Assembly: GCF_037392515.1 (NCBI RefSeq)
Contig: NC_090287.1
Location: 8,787,501 to 8,851,500 of the forward strand
Reading direction: 5' to 3'
DNA length: 64,000 nt
Source: Haliotis asinina
Taxonomy: Eukaryota > Mollusca > Gastropoda > Lepetellida > Haliotidae
Part shown: in pieces, positions 12,171-24,980 of the stretch
Position numbering within the stretch: position 1 is the first letter of the stretch
Layout of the letters: every line of letters begins with the position of its first letter
Made by a program: the position numbers and the translations under genes
The notes under the pieces: model-generated
The model's database searches: none
Seen by the model: only the letters and a program-made list of their open reading frames with translations
What the model was told of the DNA's origin: nothing

Positions 12171-15100
12171 CATAGTCAGTACATCTGACCAAAAAATAGC
12201 AATAGAGTGCACTGCATTGGTGACACACTAGTAGCTCAACCCTAGCTGATCATGGACTAGTGGATCAGCCAATGACCAATGACTGAGTGATGAGCATTGT
12301 CTTATCTATAATTTCATGAACAAAGATATGAAAGGTTTTGACTTGAGTAGAAAGGACAAGACTACAAATAATACATTTTTATTTCCCTTATCAGACAAAC
12401 CCAAGCAGTTAAACAAGCTCTTGTTTTGCCTCTCATGCAAGCTTTTAATAAGCAAAATATGGTATAATTCCATGAGCCTGCATTGGATCTGAAATCTACA
12501 CTGTCATGAAAATATATTTCTCCCATGTTATAATTTGAAAAAAGTCATTCAAAAATGAACAATGGAAAAAAGGAAGATTAGTACATAGTGCGGTTAATAC
12601 ATAGTAGGCATGTGACCATACATTCATTGTCAGACTTCCATGATGAGCAGAAACGGACCTGTTCTCTGGAGAACTAGGGGCATTTTATGAGCACATCTTG
12701 CAGTAGCAATGCTCAATGACTCAAATTCATAAATCTGTGACAGTGTAACACTGCATGATATACTCCTGGTATTTGTTTGAGCATACAAATTGCACATCTT
12801 TTTGCCTTTACAATGTACTGCTACACTCAAAACTGTACATACAGTCTGTTGGTGTCTGAAACCAGTAACTGTTCCTATCATTTCATCTTCAGATAAGAAT
12901 CTGTTTTTATTTTATGCATGTCTATGTCTGCTCTAAATATTGAACTGTTATTGGTCTTTGCCTAAACAAGGCCATCATGATCTGGAACAATTCCTTTGCC
13001 AAATGCAAACAGAAATACGAAACATATCCTTGCGGCCATTTTGAACAGCATCTGATTAAAGACTTACTTTTTTCATGGACTAAGAACTAATTAAGTATTA
13101 ATGTTTATGGAAAAGACAAGCCAGTCCCAGATACAACCATCCACATATCCAGCCATACTACATGCAAGCATGAGAAAGTGTCGGGCACTGAACACATCTA
13201 ATGTTCAGCATAATTACATCGTAACTGTCAGTTCATGTTTTGGGTCAGGAACAAGGAAATAGAGAAGGGCAAAATACACCATGTTTTGGCATCAACATTG
13301 AAAAATACTTCAAGCTGAAATCCTGACAAAATAACAATTTTTTAATGTTGATTTGATATTCATGTTAAAGCAATATCTTGTTCAGTCCCTTAGAGTAGGA
13401 TTTAATTTCACATTCATGAGCACATGTTATCTACAGTTACTCTTCATATATTCCCTAATCACATTATCACATAAAATGGTATAAGAAAGATGTAAACATG
13501 TAAACTGATAGATGCAGATCCACTGAGTATGATACCTGGCTCCAGGTTAAATAATAAAGGCAGGAGCGTATTAGCATGGATGGCACCTGTGCAGGTATGG
13601 TTAGCACAGGGTGGAGTTGCTGTTTGTTGTGCAATGCTATGCTCAGCAAATTTTACAGCTACATGGCATAAGTCTGTAAATAAATGAATCTGGATCAGAC
13701 AATCCAGTGATCAACAGCATAAACATCCATGTATGTAATAGTGATATGTCAGCAAGTGTGACCAACTGATCCCGTTAGTTGCCTCTTACAACAAGCATTG
13801 GTTGCTGAAGATCAAGTCTAACCTGGATCTTCACGAGTTAAAAGAGAAGAGCGTAGGTATTGGCAAGTCATTTGTGTGTATGATATGGTTTGAGAAGACT
13901 CTTAAAACTGGATAGGTTCTTTCAATATGAAATTCATTAATGTTACACATTCATGTGAAGTATTTCTTATAGATATATACATACCAATTGGATATTCACA
14001 TTCTATTCTAGTACAGGAATTAAACAACTGTGTACTTTTCTATGACATAATAGGGGAGAATTTCTCACCAATAAGAAATAATGCTAACATAATTAACCCA
14101 TTTATGCATAGGGTCTTAGAATAAAGTTTGATTTTCACTGAAATTTGAGAGTTGGTTTCTTTTGGAAAGCATTTAAAGGAATGAGGTGTCATTTTACCAG
14201 TAAATAAATTTTTCCATACTTCTTTACACTGCAAACCATTTTATTTTATTTTTCTGTTTGAGCAACAAAATTTTCAAACACATTCTAATGAACTTGGACA
14301 AACAAAAAAATCATTGTGCGTCACACTTGTACGCAAGTGGCCATGCTTATGTGAACGGTTCAATATACTCAATTTCATTCACATCGATACTGCAAGTTTC
14401 TATCTTCAAGTACCCGTCCCAAAAAATTGATGATATGCATAAATGTAATAACAAATATTTGTGAAAGAGTGTGGCGAGCGAACACTTTAACCACTGGCTA
14501 CCTAACTACCCTGGTAAGTTGAGAGAATTTTCCCTCCAATGACATTGCCTGTCAGCGCTCCACAGTAATGGTTATCATATGATATGTTTGACATATCCAG
14601 TGGTCTATTAGTAACAGATCTGTCTAAACCCTCTGGAAATATGGGATTTATGGGGAAACTATTAGAAATTCATTGATTTCAAATTTTGCCTTCAGTAATG
14701 ACAGTTATTTTAGGAGCGTTTTACACACATCAAGATTCAAGTTGTCCAGTGATATTTAAAACGACACCAGTATAAATTTATCAAATGTGTCATTAAACGT
14801 GTCAAAATAACAAAAAAGGGGGCTGAATTGTGTACAGCACTGGGTTCAAAGGGCATAATGGAAATCATATGCAGCCAATGCTGCAAGGAAAGGGAAAAGT
14901 CGAGATAGTCAAAAAGAGGGGAGTAAACATGAAAAAGAATAAACCAGTATTGTTCCTATCATTTTTGACGATCCTGTGTTGATAAAAACATCATTAGTAA
15001 ATTGTTACATCTTTCAGAGAAGACATGATGCAGTGATGATTCTGTGCCATTTCCAGCTTCAAAGTTTTGTCTCGGGCGAGGAATGATTTTACATACAAGA

Positions 15101-15270
15101 GGCACCCATACTCCAGGCAGAGTTGCATCCCTTTACACACAACTCTTCTAGGCAGGATATTCTACTATAATGAAGTAACAACCAAAAATCTATATTTTTG
15201 GATCATGATAACATCATGATAACACCCATGAAACAGTATCTGTAATGTTTAGTAAATGTAGATCTACTCA
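12171..15270. other. Intergenic; one SINE fragment
   Basis: There is no supported gene. A diverged reverse SINE lies at about 13670-13835. The rest is AT-rich unique sequence. Confidence 0.5.
13670..13835 (-). mobile_element. SINE fragment, CCCGTGAAGG family
   Basis: Pieces matching the 17.3-kb SINE are present: CAATCCAGTGATCAACA, GATCCCGTTAGTTGCCTCTTA and a degraded GTGAAGATCCAGGTTAGACTT head on the minus strand. The middle is partly deleted. Confidence 0.65.
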
Positions 15271-15271
15271 C

Positions 15272-15311
15272 GTACTCCGGATCCACATCTTTGTTTTCCG
15301 AACAAACTCAT
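15272..15311 (-). other. Possible first coding exon (speculative)
   Basis: On the minus strand an ATG (15311-15309) opens 13 codons, MSLFGKQRCGSGV, then runs into a strong donor GTGAGT at 15271. No partner exon was recognised further left in the window, so this may be chance. Confidence 0.2.
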
Positions 15312-17309
15312 CGTTTCAACACAAATGTGCACCAGACTTTTGAAGTTGCTGGGGCATTCTGGAAGGTAATGTCACGGTTTTCACGTGCAACCGGTGTTAC
15401 ACGGTGTCTGTACCCTGCACAATTTGGAGACGCGTCGTCCTGGGGTGGTCAGGCGTATATAAGGTTATATCAGAGACAAAATCTACAACATTTTTTTCAC
15501 ACACCTCAAATACACCCTAAGATATGCTTTTTTAGATGATGAAACTATCACCATTACCATGATTACATGCAAAAACACATTTCACCTGATAGTATATTCC
15601 CCTCATAAGAATGAAAGGTGGACGTGAAAGATGCGTTTGAAGCAATGGCTAGGTACACTCAAACAACGTCGTGTAGTATAGCAATGGCGGATCAGAACAG
15701 ATCGGCGATATGTCATATTTTTCACACGTCTCAAATACACCGTAACCATTTTTAAGTCATAAAACCATCACTACTACTTGCAAAAACCGTCCAACTAAAG
15801 GTATGTTTACCTTCTAAAAATGAAACGAATGTGTGAAAGAAGTTTTTATCGACTTTAGTCTATCTTCGCGGTGAATCGAGAATGGAAGCCAGTGAGCTAT
15901 AACATACCGACTTGAAACTTAACTGCAAATCTACTTTCCTAATACTGACACTAAACAACAATTATTTGACTTAAACTGAAGTGACAAAATAGTTAACTTA
16001 TCTTCTGTATATAGGTTTTCAGTTGTTACTACACTCAGCGAATGTAATCAGCTGTTGAAAACCGGGCTCAATCTTAAATACTCGGCTGCCACTTTATTGT
16101 CTACACTGGTTACGTGACGTGGCGAGACATACGTTCAGCGGCTTTTCGAGGAGTTTCGTCTCCCTCTGTATATAGGCTCCCTGGTCATATTAAAAGTACT
16201 TCTGTTTGGAAATGGTGTGACTGGGTAATGTTTGGAATATTTTATCAATATTTCAACAACATCACCACCACGCGGGACACTAAAATAGCCATGTGGTAAA
16301 AGACGCGAGGGGTTCCAATCCTAAAACGGATACATTATTTCCTGACAGAGGTTTGAATCATAACATGTACTGGAAACCAATTGTCATTAGTTTAGTAATA
16401 CAGCATGTTTCAAATAAACACAAAACTTTCAAAATAATCACTTAAAGACCAAAAAGAAATGTATATTATCAGATTATTGGTTACTGTTTTTAATATTTGA
16501 AGTCGTTATAGGAAGGATAATGAACGGCAGTTCTGAAGTGAGTTCTGGAATGTACACACATATCGACTTTAATCCTACATTTTGCACATTTGTAAAAATA
16601 TTCATTCATCCGATCACGATGACCCCCAACATGTTACAAATATGTGCTATTACTATTTATAATCGGTAATATCCACAGAAACTCTTAACTTTCTTGTCGC
16701 CACTTCCATGTCTGTAAAATGAGTTTCAATTATGCGTCTTAAGCCATGTCTTATTGTGGCAGTAACATATTTTGTATATTTTAACATGTTATGTATTGAT
16801 TAGAATTCGTTTAAATATATGCTTGAAAATTCATTGCATAGTTTTAGTCATATTACTCATCCTATTACTCTGCTTTCTCTATCACCCACAGCCAATTCAC
16901 TAATAATGCTTACCGCACGTTCACCACACTGCACAATGACATAATAAGCCCTTTCCCACTTAGGTCCATTTGTCGTCATAGCCACTTGGACAATTTTACA
17001 CATTGCAACGTTTGTTGTCACTCCACATTCAGTCGTCGGTGTGTTGATATGTCACGTTGATTTGCTGGGACATATCTTTGGATACAGTCTTTGGACCGCA
17101 TTCTGTGGTAATTTGGCTAATTTATTTACTTATAGTTCATGCGATATCATATTTTGACATATCTCGTAGTTGTATAAGTGATTGCTAGTCTCAAAAGCAT
17201 AGTACTGTGAATTTGGTGTTCTTGTTGGGGCACGCGGCCCAATAAATACTCTGCATTCATTATATTGTAATATTAATCACATGATTAATAAAAGGCAAGG
17301 TTAACCGTG
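15312..17309. other. Intergenic; weak local duplication
   Basis: A diverged repeat of about 100 bases recurs about 230 bases apart (TTTTTCACAC, CTCAAATACACC and AAACCATCACTAC-like blocks at about 15490-15590 and 15715-15800). A diverged copy of 16460-16760 is seen at about 24420-24760. No gene was found. Confidence 0.45.
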
Positions 17310-17323
17310 TGATAAACGGAAGA

Positions 17324-17591
17324 GTGTGTGAGTGAGTTTAGTTTTACGCCGCACTCAGCAATATTACAGCTATATGGCGGCGGTCTGTAAATAATCGAGT
17401 CTGGACCATACAATCCAGTGATCAACAACATGAGCATCGATCTGCGCAATTGGGAACCGATGACATGTGTCAACCAAGTCAGCGAGCCTGATCACCCGAT
17501 CCCGTTAGTCGCCTCTTACGACAAGCTGAGTCACCTTTTATGGCAAGCATGGGTTGCTGAAGGCCTATTCTACCCCGGGACCCTCACGGGT
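17324..17591 (-). mobile_element. Complete SINE, CCCGTGAAGG family, with 14-bp target duplication
   Basis: On the minus strand the element begins with CCCGTGAGGGTCCCGGGG and ends in GCGGCGTAAAACTAAACTCA then CTCACACAC. The flanks carry the same TGATAAACGGAAGA at 17310-17323 and 17592-17605, the signature of retrotransposition. An intact duplication implies a fairly young insertion. This family has no obvious tRNA head but shares its 3' tail with the tRNA-headed family. Confidence 0.9.
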
Positions 17592-17605
17592 TGATAAACG
17601 GAAGA

Positions 17606-19243
17606 ACACAAGTATAGCTTTATAATCATAAAAGGGTGAATGAAAATGAACATGAATGAATGAATGAATGAGATCTTATTCTTGCATTGTTTTATATCTT
17701 GCTCAAATACAGCCAAATTTGTATGTTCAAATACTTTATCATTGTTGAGGATTCTTTGTATATGTTCGTTATTAGAATGTCTGTACATAATCATATTATT
17801 TTCTCAACAGACAAGCATTTGATACAGATACAATAGCGTCCCCGGGTGTGAAATAAACCTAGGCCCACACACCTGGTAGGTTTATGTATTGTTTATATAC
17901 TAGTATCATGTATCTCAAATAAAAGACACACAGTAATTGGTTACTGAAGCAACTATTTTATAAAGTTATAGCATATGTATGAATTATATGTGTATATCTG
18001 TGTTTATAGCTTGTGTATGAAGTATATGTGTATATCTGTGTTTATAGCATGTGCATATTGCTACATTTATGATATTGTACAACCGATTGTTTCATGGGTT
18101 ATTGTTTTCACCATTACTTATCTCTAATAAAACGTCGTCCATTGAAGAGCAACAAACGTAGCTTCTGTTGTCTGTGCGTGACTGACGCAGGCCGGCTACA
18201 TTATGACTGCCTTCCGGTTACTGTGTGTTGACGTCATCCCAAATACCACCCGTGACCATCTGTTGGCATGTGTTGCCTTTAGTCTCCAGTCACTCCAACA
18301 CAAGTGCACATCTAGCGGATGATAGTATTACATAGATGTTGGATGTGTTGGTTGGGTCACTTTCGTTCCTTTGAAAATGATGAAGATCGTGTTGGCATCA
18401 CACCAGTATACAGCCGTGTAAATATTGAACTCCGCAGAAACGGTTTGGTTAGGATTTCTGTAAATCAGTGGTGACGCAAGGTGTTCGCGAATTGGCGAAT
18501 AATATCTAATGGTTCATCCCAAAAGACAATCCTCGTATAACACAAACACAATGTGTACACTGATTTAGATGAGCCATGCTGTCCACCCCTATTTGATTAA
18601 TGAGCTGACCCAGAGTCAGCCAATCAATCATAAAATGTGTTGTTTCAAGCGGTCTGCGTTTTGGGAGGTCTGTCTTCAGGGAAGTTGCCTGTCTAATGCA
18701 TGTTTGCCGCTAAACCAAGCATTCCCAGTTTGCCGCTAAACCATGCATTCCCAGTTTGCCGCTAAACCAAGCATTTCCAGTCATTTCTTTGATCAGACTA
18801 TTACGTTTGTTGCACATAGCAAATTGAATTCGTGTATGGAGAATGTAGTATTGGGGTATTTAATTTTAACTGTGTCCTGTTCAAAAGAGAACATGAGGGA
18901 CTGGATACACTGGCGTTTGTAATTGAGTGTCACCTTACCTTATCTAGCTTCATGTTGTATTATGTACTGCTGGACATCTAGACTCATCTTACGAGTGGTT
19001 GGGAAAACGTTCTTATTATTGCCGTATATAACGGTTTTATTCAATATAAGTGACAGTGTTAGCTTGTATTGTTGATTTCATGGTATTTTGAATGTTAGAA
19101 AATATCAGTACAAAAACCTATTTTCGTTAAAATGTGTTCAGAAGGATATCAGTATTTTTATTTGCAAGTTATTGCAGTTTAAAGCACCGAATACAAATCA
19201 AATAGCTGTCAGAAATGTATATACTGAAAGATAAGTAAAAGCT
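17606..19243. other. Intergenic between SINE and CARD-only gene
   Basis: It holds a GAATGAAT-type tetranucleotide run (about 17645-17670) and a three-unit 26-bp repeat (18703-18780). The part from about 18820 on resembles 27830-28030 next to the related CARD-only gene. No coding sequence was recognised. Confidence 0.5.
18703..18780. repeat. 26-bp tandem repeat, three units
   Basis: TTTGCCGCTAAACCAAGCAT plus TCCCAG is repeated at 18703, 18729 and 18755 with one or two changes. It is short and recent. Confidence 0.85.
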
Positions 19244-19576
19244 TCAGTTATCTTGAATGCATGTCTTCTCTTCACAATCCTGTTTTAATTTCTGTGTAAC
19301 GCTGAAGTATTGGCAGGTGTCCAAAGCGACAATAAAACCGTCAAAAGCTCCCGTCCCTCGCTGTAACAGAGTTTCTAAAAAACACTGATTCCTGTCGTCC
19401 TTTGTCTCCAGACTAAGGATATTGTCCACATCGTCCACGCTCAGGGTTCTCGTGTGTACAAGGGAGTTCACCATGAACATTACGTCTATTTCAGCCTTGA
19501 TGTACTCCCAGTTTCTCCTGATGCAGTGTTCATGGTGAGGGAGCATCTTCCCACTGGTCCCCACAATTTGAGACAT
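19244..19576 (-). CDS. CARD-only protein (diverged paralogue)
   Basis: A 110-residue protein that is essentially one death-fold CARD (about residues 12-100). Visible landmarks are a helix-1 region with RRNWEYIKAEID, a central DDVDNIL helix, a Cys-Phe-Leu-x-x-Leu-Leu helix, the RG-x-GAF-x-x-F turn and helix typical of CARDs, and a last helix. It keeps the GKM box near the start that all CARD genes in this window share. The start codon directly follows a splice acceptor (TTTTTTCAG, 19577 onward), and the aligned donor at 22409 in a conserved block suggests a leader intron of about 2.8 kb. It is about two-thirds identical by eye to the proteins at 28.3 and 34.7 kb, and the stop is at the same position. 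CARD-only proteins often act as decoys for CARD assemblies; that role is inference here. Confidence 0.72.
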   Translation of the reverse strand: MSQIVGTSGKMLPHHEHCIRRNWEYIKAEIDVMFMVNSLVHTRTLSVDDVDNILSLETKDDRNQCFLETLLQRGTGAFDGFIVALDTCQYFSVTQKLKQDCEEKTCIQDN

Positions 19577-19728
19577 CTGAAAAAAGCCGCAAAGTCAGTC
19601 ATCGTACCACTTACATGGAGCAAATGAGCCATTGTAACCCTTTAAATTTGTACTGTCAATGGCTATAATAACCAGTCACATTCATCCGATTATTCTACTA
19701 GGTGTGAAGAGAAGTGAAAACTAACTTG

Positions 19729-19790
19729 GTGAGTGAGTGAGTGAGTTAATATTTAACGTCACATCGGCAATATCTCAGCCATATCGTGAC
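19729..19790 (-). mobile_element. SINE 3' tail fragment
   Basis: GTGAGTGAGTGAGTGAGTT then AACGTCACATCGGCAATATC is the reversed shared SINE tail. Only the tail is present. Confidence 0.5.
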
Positions 19791-20653
19791 GAGAACAATT
19801 TAGTTTATATAAATAAATTAAAAAAATTGGAACATATAAACCTGCCATTGAAGCACAGTAAAAGACTAGACTACCACAGATATGAACATAAAACTATCAC
19901 GTAAAACTAAAACACTGTATTCAGAGAAGACAATACGATATAAAACACGGGCTATAGGTCACCAACAACTGAGGGTAGATCACCATACTAGGGACCATGG
20001 GGTCTTACATTACTTTTGCTACCTGCATGGATCCTAGCTGGATTTACACCATCCCCTCGGCCATTGGCGATTGTAAGACAAGTTAACCAAAAGTTAAAAT
20101 AACAAAAATACAACGATTAAAAACTTGCTATGTGAAAATTTTACTTTGAAAGTTCTGGGACTTACGTACCTTCTCAGGGGGACAATAATTTTACGATACT
20201 TGAACCCCCTTTGAAGACACAGCCACTAACAATCCCAGTTTGCTAACTGACACTACCATTAACAGAATAAGATTTATCTATATACAAAATATATTGTTCA
20301 AAATTTATTCAACAATTCTATTTCTTTTAAAAAACCAATTATTAAATGATAATTTACTTTATTAAAAAGATCCTTAATTGTTTTGGAACTGAAATATTTA
20401 TCCCTTGTGATAGCAAAATCAATGCAGTCAAGCAAGACATGCTTGACTGTACTAACTTAGTGTATCACTTCAAGTCAGTGTTGACAGTGTTCGTAAATAA
20501 GGTCCCGCTTTCCAGGAAGCATGAGCACATTTTATATACCTTTTGTTGATTGTTTTTGTTCGTCAACGCCACCATCACCGATGTTTCATCAAATGACGAC
20601 GGCCTGCATCCCATCCGGGCTGGATCAGACAAAAATAAAGAACGAAAGAACGT

Positions 20654-20715
20654 CAACAAAGTGAGCCTGACCACCCGATCGAATTAAGTCGCCACTTAGC
20701 ACAAGCGATGGATAT
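20654..20715 (-). mobile_element. SINE fragment, CCCGTGAAGG family
   Basis: GTGAGCCTGACCACCCGATC and the following AAGTCGCC match the middle of the 17.3-kb SINE. Confidence 0.55.
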
Positions 20716-21945
20716 CCCTATTACATTTGAAATTTTGCCCTTGTTAAATGAGGTTGCAGTAACGCAAGAGGTGTCTCTCAGCAAGTCGTCCTGGTGTACA
20801 AACACACTAAGCGAAGTATCTGGTTTTTACCACCCCGTAGTGTGGACGTTCACAAGGTAGAGCATCACCCAGGACAGGAGAAGGTTGGTGGCCCAGCTCT
20901 CTGAACTGACCACACCAATAGATGGTTCGGACTATATGATACTTGATGATACCCTGCCTGACGCACATGAATGGTTTAAGTCAAGGACTGTTCTACTCCG
21001 CGAGTAACGTGTCTGAGTGGGCTATCCATGGTCGTCCAGATCCATGTTCCATTCCACAGGTCTTGAATTTCTCTGCAGGACAATACCAAACAAATTCTTA
21101 GCAGCGGCCGTGACATCAAGGGCTTTCCGGGGTCCTCTAGACCCAGAATCTGAACACTTTCGCAAACATGGTTCATTCGTATGATTTTCACAGCTGTTTT
21201 ACTGTTTACATCGAATGATTTCTAAGGACCGTCAAAACTGGTTATTCATTTACACGTGGGTTTCAGATATAATGTCGCGTATTTAAGGGATTGCAGTCTT
21301 GATATCAATGATAAAACGTCACATTATACCTCACTTGATCACCATGAACCAACATCAACACTGGCAATCAGAACTTCAAAGTCTCTGCACACAGATGCAC
21401 GAGCAAACCATTTCAAACATGGCGGTTCTCATTCTCAACTCGTATGTTGGATATTTTATAAACGAATACTAAAAAGAAGAATCATGTTATCGCATACGAC
21501 GTTTTTGTTGATGTGATAAGGTTTGAAAGACGTGAATGATTTTGGATAGTACCACCTAAAGCTGAACTTTCAAATACACGGAAAACACCCCTGTAAGTAC
21601 GTCTTATAGAAACCAGTTGCTACTATGAAAACAGAGTTGTAGGGTACCTCTTGAAACCTAATATGAACCACTTCAGGTAACTGATGGCTGCTCCCATGCA
21701 AATACTTTTTATGTTGCACAATGTAAATAGTTTACAGCTGTCAGTCACCCTACCATCAAGGTCGATGATTCATGCTACTGACTTAGTCCTCAGCATGAGA
21801 GCACAACACACTATTGTCACGCATATCGGGTCAAGTATGCATAAGTAATGTTGCAAGCAAATGCAAAAACATATATGGTCATGTGAATACGGCCATCTGA
21901 ATTCGTTATTAGACAAACAAAATGGATAAAAAAAACCCAGCATGA

Positions 21946-21976
<31 letters not shown>

Positions 21977-21980
21977 ATTG
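21946..21980. repeat. AAAT microsatellite
   Basis: About eight uninterrupted AAAT units. The apparent hydrophobic minus-strand frames across it are artefacts of the repeat. Confidence 0.9.
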
Positions 21981-22409
21981 ATAAATAAGCAAGCGAAACA
22001 ATTTGTCCTGTATAAGCAGAACAACTGGTCCACATAATGGCAGTGTGAAATCCCATTGCTTCAGCATATTTATGATACTGTTACCTTGACTCTCACTTTC
22101 ACTTTCAGTATCTGCAGGTTTCGACATGTGATTATCAATTTTACAGGTAATATGTTATGCATGAGTATGTCTGATCATTACACGTGTATCGGTTACAGGT
22201 ATTAATACGTTCACGCGTGGGAACCTTATGGATGTTATATATTTCTGTGTACGTAATTACAAAGATCAAAATATTAACTGTGGGAGTCACCATACTCCCA
22301 GTGTTACCGGTACATGTGTATTAATGGTTGCCATTGGTTACACAGGAACTACTATTCAGAACTGTTGCGTGTGACGGTGAGGAAAACAAGACATAATAAT
22401 GTGACATAC

Positions 22410-22600
22410 CTTTATTCTTTGTCTGTATATCAATGTACCTATTTTTGAATATTTGTGCCGCAAAAAAACACCCACAGAACTAACATGTGCTAAAGACTCC
22501 AACCGCTGCCCCAGTCCGACGCAGTGTGGGTTCACTTGGTGTGGCGTGCTTAACTCCAGCTGAAGGTGACGTCATTGTGTGGTTAACGTGTGATTGCAGC
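22410..22600 (-). promoter_or_regulatory. Candidate leader exon and promoter of the CARD-only gene
   Basis: This block is alignable to 30964-31105 upstream of the related CARD-only gene (shared ACTCCAACCGCTGC and CTGAAGGTGAC). It would contain the non-coding first exon ending at 22410. A perfect TGACGTCA (22567-22574) sits in it but is not kept in the paralogue, so its importance is doubtful. Confidence 0.4.
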
Positions 22601-24980
22601 AGTTATCTCCCGTTTGACAGACAGACGATTGACAGACAGTGAACTAGAAGGTTACTGCTAGACACATATTAGATGATCCTGCGCACTAAACGCATTTGTG
22701 ACAAGAGAGGCGGTACAACGAATTGGGCGAGTACACTTGGCTGCTACAGGTAGCTTGGCGATTATGCACCTGCAATACATGCTAACCGTGACATGAAATC
22801 AACACTGCTACTGATTAACACCTGTCTCGCTACTGTGTAACACCAGTCTCGCTACTGTTTTACACCTGTCTCAATACTGTTAAACAGATTTCAGTTGTAA
22901 TTCCCCCTTGCTACTCTGATTTAGCCACCACCATTCAGTAACATAACTTTTAACATATTAAAAAGTTAAATGAAACACAATTAATTATATGAAGTTATTA
23001 TCTATTTAATATTTAGCAGACAAAAAGTTAACTTTACCCATTAAAACAACACCGCATATTCCTTCGAATGATAAGACTGCAATTTCAGGCATAAGACACT
23101 GATATCCCACGCTAACCTTCAGTTAAGACGAAGACAAATAGAGGAACGCACGGGGAAAATGAACTTCTCGATATTTATCAGACAACCTGTCTCCCTCTTG
23201 TTTCAAGTGGATCGTTCTGTGGGGCGTTCCCAAGTATGCAAATCTGGGTCATTTGTCAGGTCGTGGATCATCTTATATGTGTTTACCAGTAATTATTTCA
23301 ACATCAACGGATATACTGTTACTGTCTACTGTCTAGTGAGTAGATTAGGCTAAGCCTGAAACAGGTTTGTTGATGAAACGTTTGAATGTGTGGAAGATTG
23401 TTTATACTATCAGTTATTATCGAATATATATAAAACAGGTTTGACACTGAGAGTTGTGATTGTGTTTATTTATTGAAACATATCTCATTCATTCAAGAAA
23501 AGGATTGAGCACTCGTTATCCAGTCAAGTTAAGCACTCTCTCAACAATAGGACATGTAGAACACAAGTTACCCGAGAAAGGTTCTGTTTGAGGAATACAG
23601 ATATGAAAAACTAAATATTTGAAAACATTCTGATTTTCAGCAAACCGAGAGACCCGCATCGCCATGTGAGATAAGATTAATACCAATCAGTGTTCTAATA
23701 CGAACAATACACCCTAAAGATTGAATAGCAGACAAAAGACATTCAAGGAAGACATGAAAAACATTCTCAAATCTTTGACGTGATGCGTCATTTTTCATAT
23801 TTCTACTACAGGTGGGAATAAATCATGAAGAAAATCTGGTGTTGATATATTTAGTAGGAACGTTAATTTCTGAAATGTTCCAGTTTAGCTGCCTTTTTGA
23901 CGTTTTCAAAATGATGCCGTCAACCCCCATGAGATGAGGTTAAACCCTAAAGTTTATGAAAAACTCAGCAGTTATTCATACTGCGGCAATTGAAATTCGA
24001 TCATATTTCAGAGTAAATAATATAGCTCTTGTGGTTTCTATTTGGAGTATTCCGTTACACATGGGTAACAGGTAGTAAATAATCGGTCCATTGAACCGCA
24101 AATGTGGCTTTTTAAAAAGCGTCTGCTGAAATTGTACGTTTGAGTAATGGGACTCGCGATCGTCGTGGCACACATGTTAAGTATTAAATTCCGAGAACAA
24201 AGTACATGCAACAATAAAATTGTTCTTGCATGTATAAATTACGATGTCTCTCAGAAACAGGCTTTTTCAGAACTGACACAAATATGGATAACAATACCAG
24301 TATCAGCATTGTGATGAGGGGTATACGTGGTGATATAGGTTCGTGTTATGGTTTTTAAAATATTTAATCCTCGCAATGTCGCGAGGGCTCGTAATGTATG
24401 AGACAATTTGTTGATTTTAACAATTAAAGCAATTACGGGGAAAGATAAGGGACAACAGTTCTGAACAATTTCTGGAATGTACACAATGTGGACGTAAATA
24501 ATACGGGGTATCTAAATATAAAATCAGGGAATTACTTTGACTACAACAATAAAGAATGGCATATAAAAATTAACCTAACCAGAAATGCCATATTATCCCG
24601 TCAGACACGTAGTGCATATCTGTAAACATACTCCTTCAACCATTCACAAGGATCCTTAAACATGTTACACATCTTCATATGTTATTATTTATTTTTTATT
24701 AAAAATCAGGAATATCCACAGAAAGTAATAACTTACTTGTCGTCTTATGAAACAAATAATGCTTCAGGCTGGCAGGAATGTAACATAGGGTGTTAATATC
24801 AAAATACACCGTGGCGCATACGACAAGACCAACATGTAACAACAAACACTACATCCAAGTTAGTATACATTAACACCGCAAAATATCACCTGACATCATA
24901 CTATGTAAGATGTCTACACGACAAGACACTGTCGAGCAAATGGTTCCCAAGTGCAGTTACTGTTTGAATATATTAACAGA
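22601..24980. other. Intergenic with diverged duplicated blocks
   Basis: About 24170-24340 aligns with 31110-31290 (AATTCCGAGAACAA, AATTACGATGTCTCTCA, GAGGGGTATAC). About 24420-24760 resembles 16460-16760. No gene was seen. Confidence 0.5.

Larger units (their letters stand above)
19577..22409 (-). other. Candidate leader intron of the CARD-only gene
   Basis: The acceptor CAG abuts the ATG. At the other end GTATGT (minus strand, from 22409) aligns with GTATATTA in the related gene at 30963. The intron holds a SINE tail fragment (19729-19790), another SINE piece (20654-20715) and an AAAT microsatellite. Parts (about 20980-21270) are alignable to 28870-29170. Confidence 0.45.

Noticed and set aside
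21770-22127. Minus-strand hydrophobic Phe/Ile/Tyr-rich frames suggesting membrane proteins
   Set aside because: They derive from the AAAT microsatellite.
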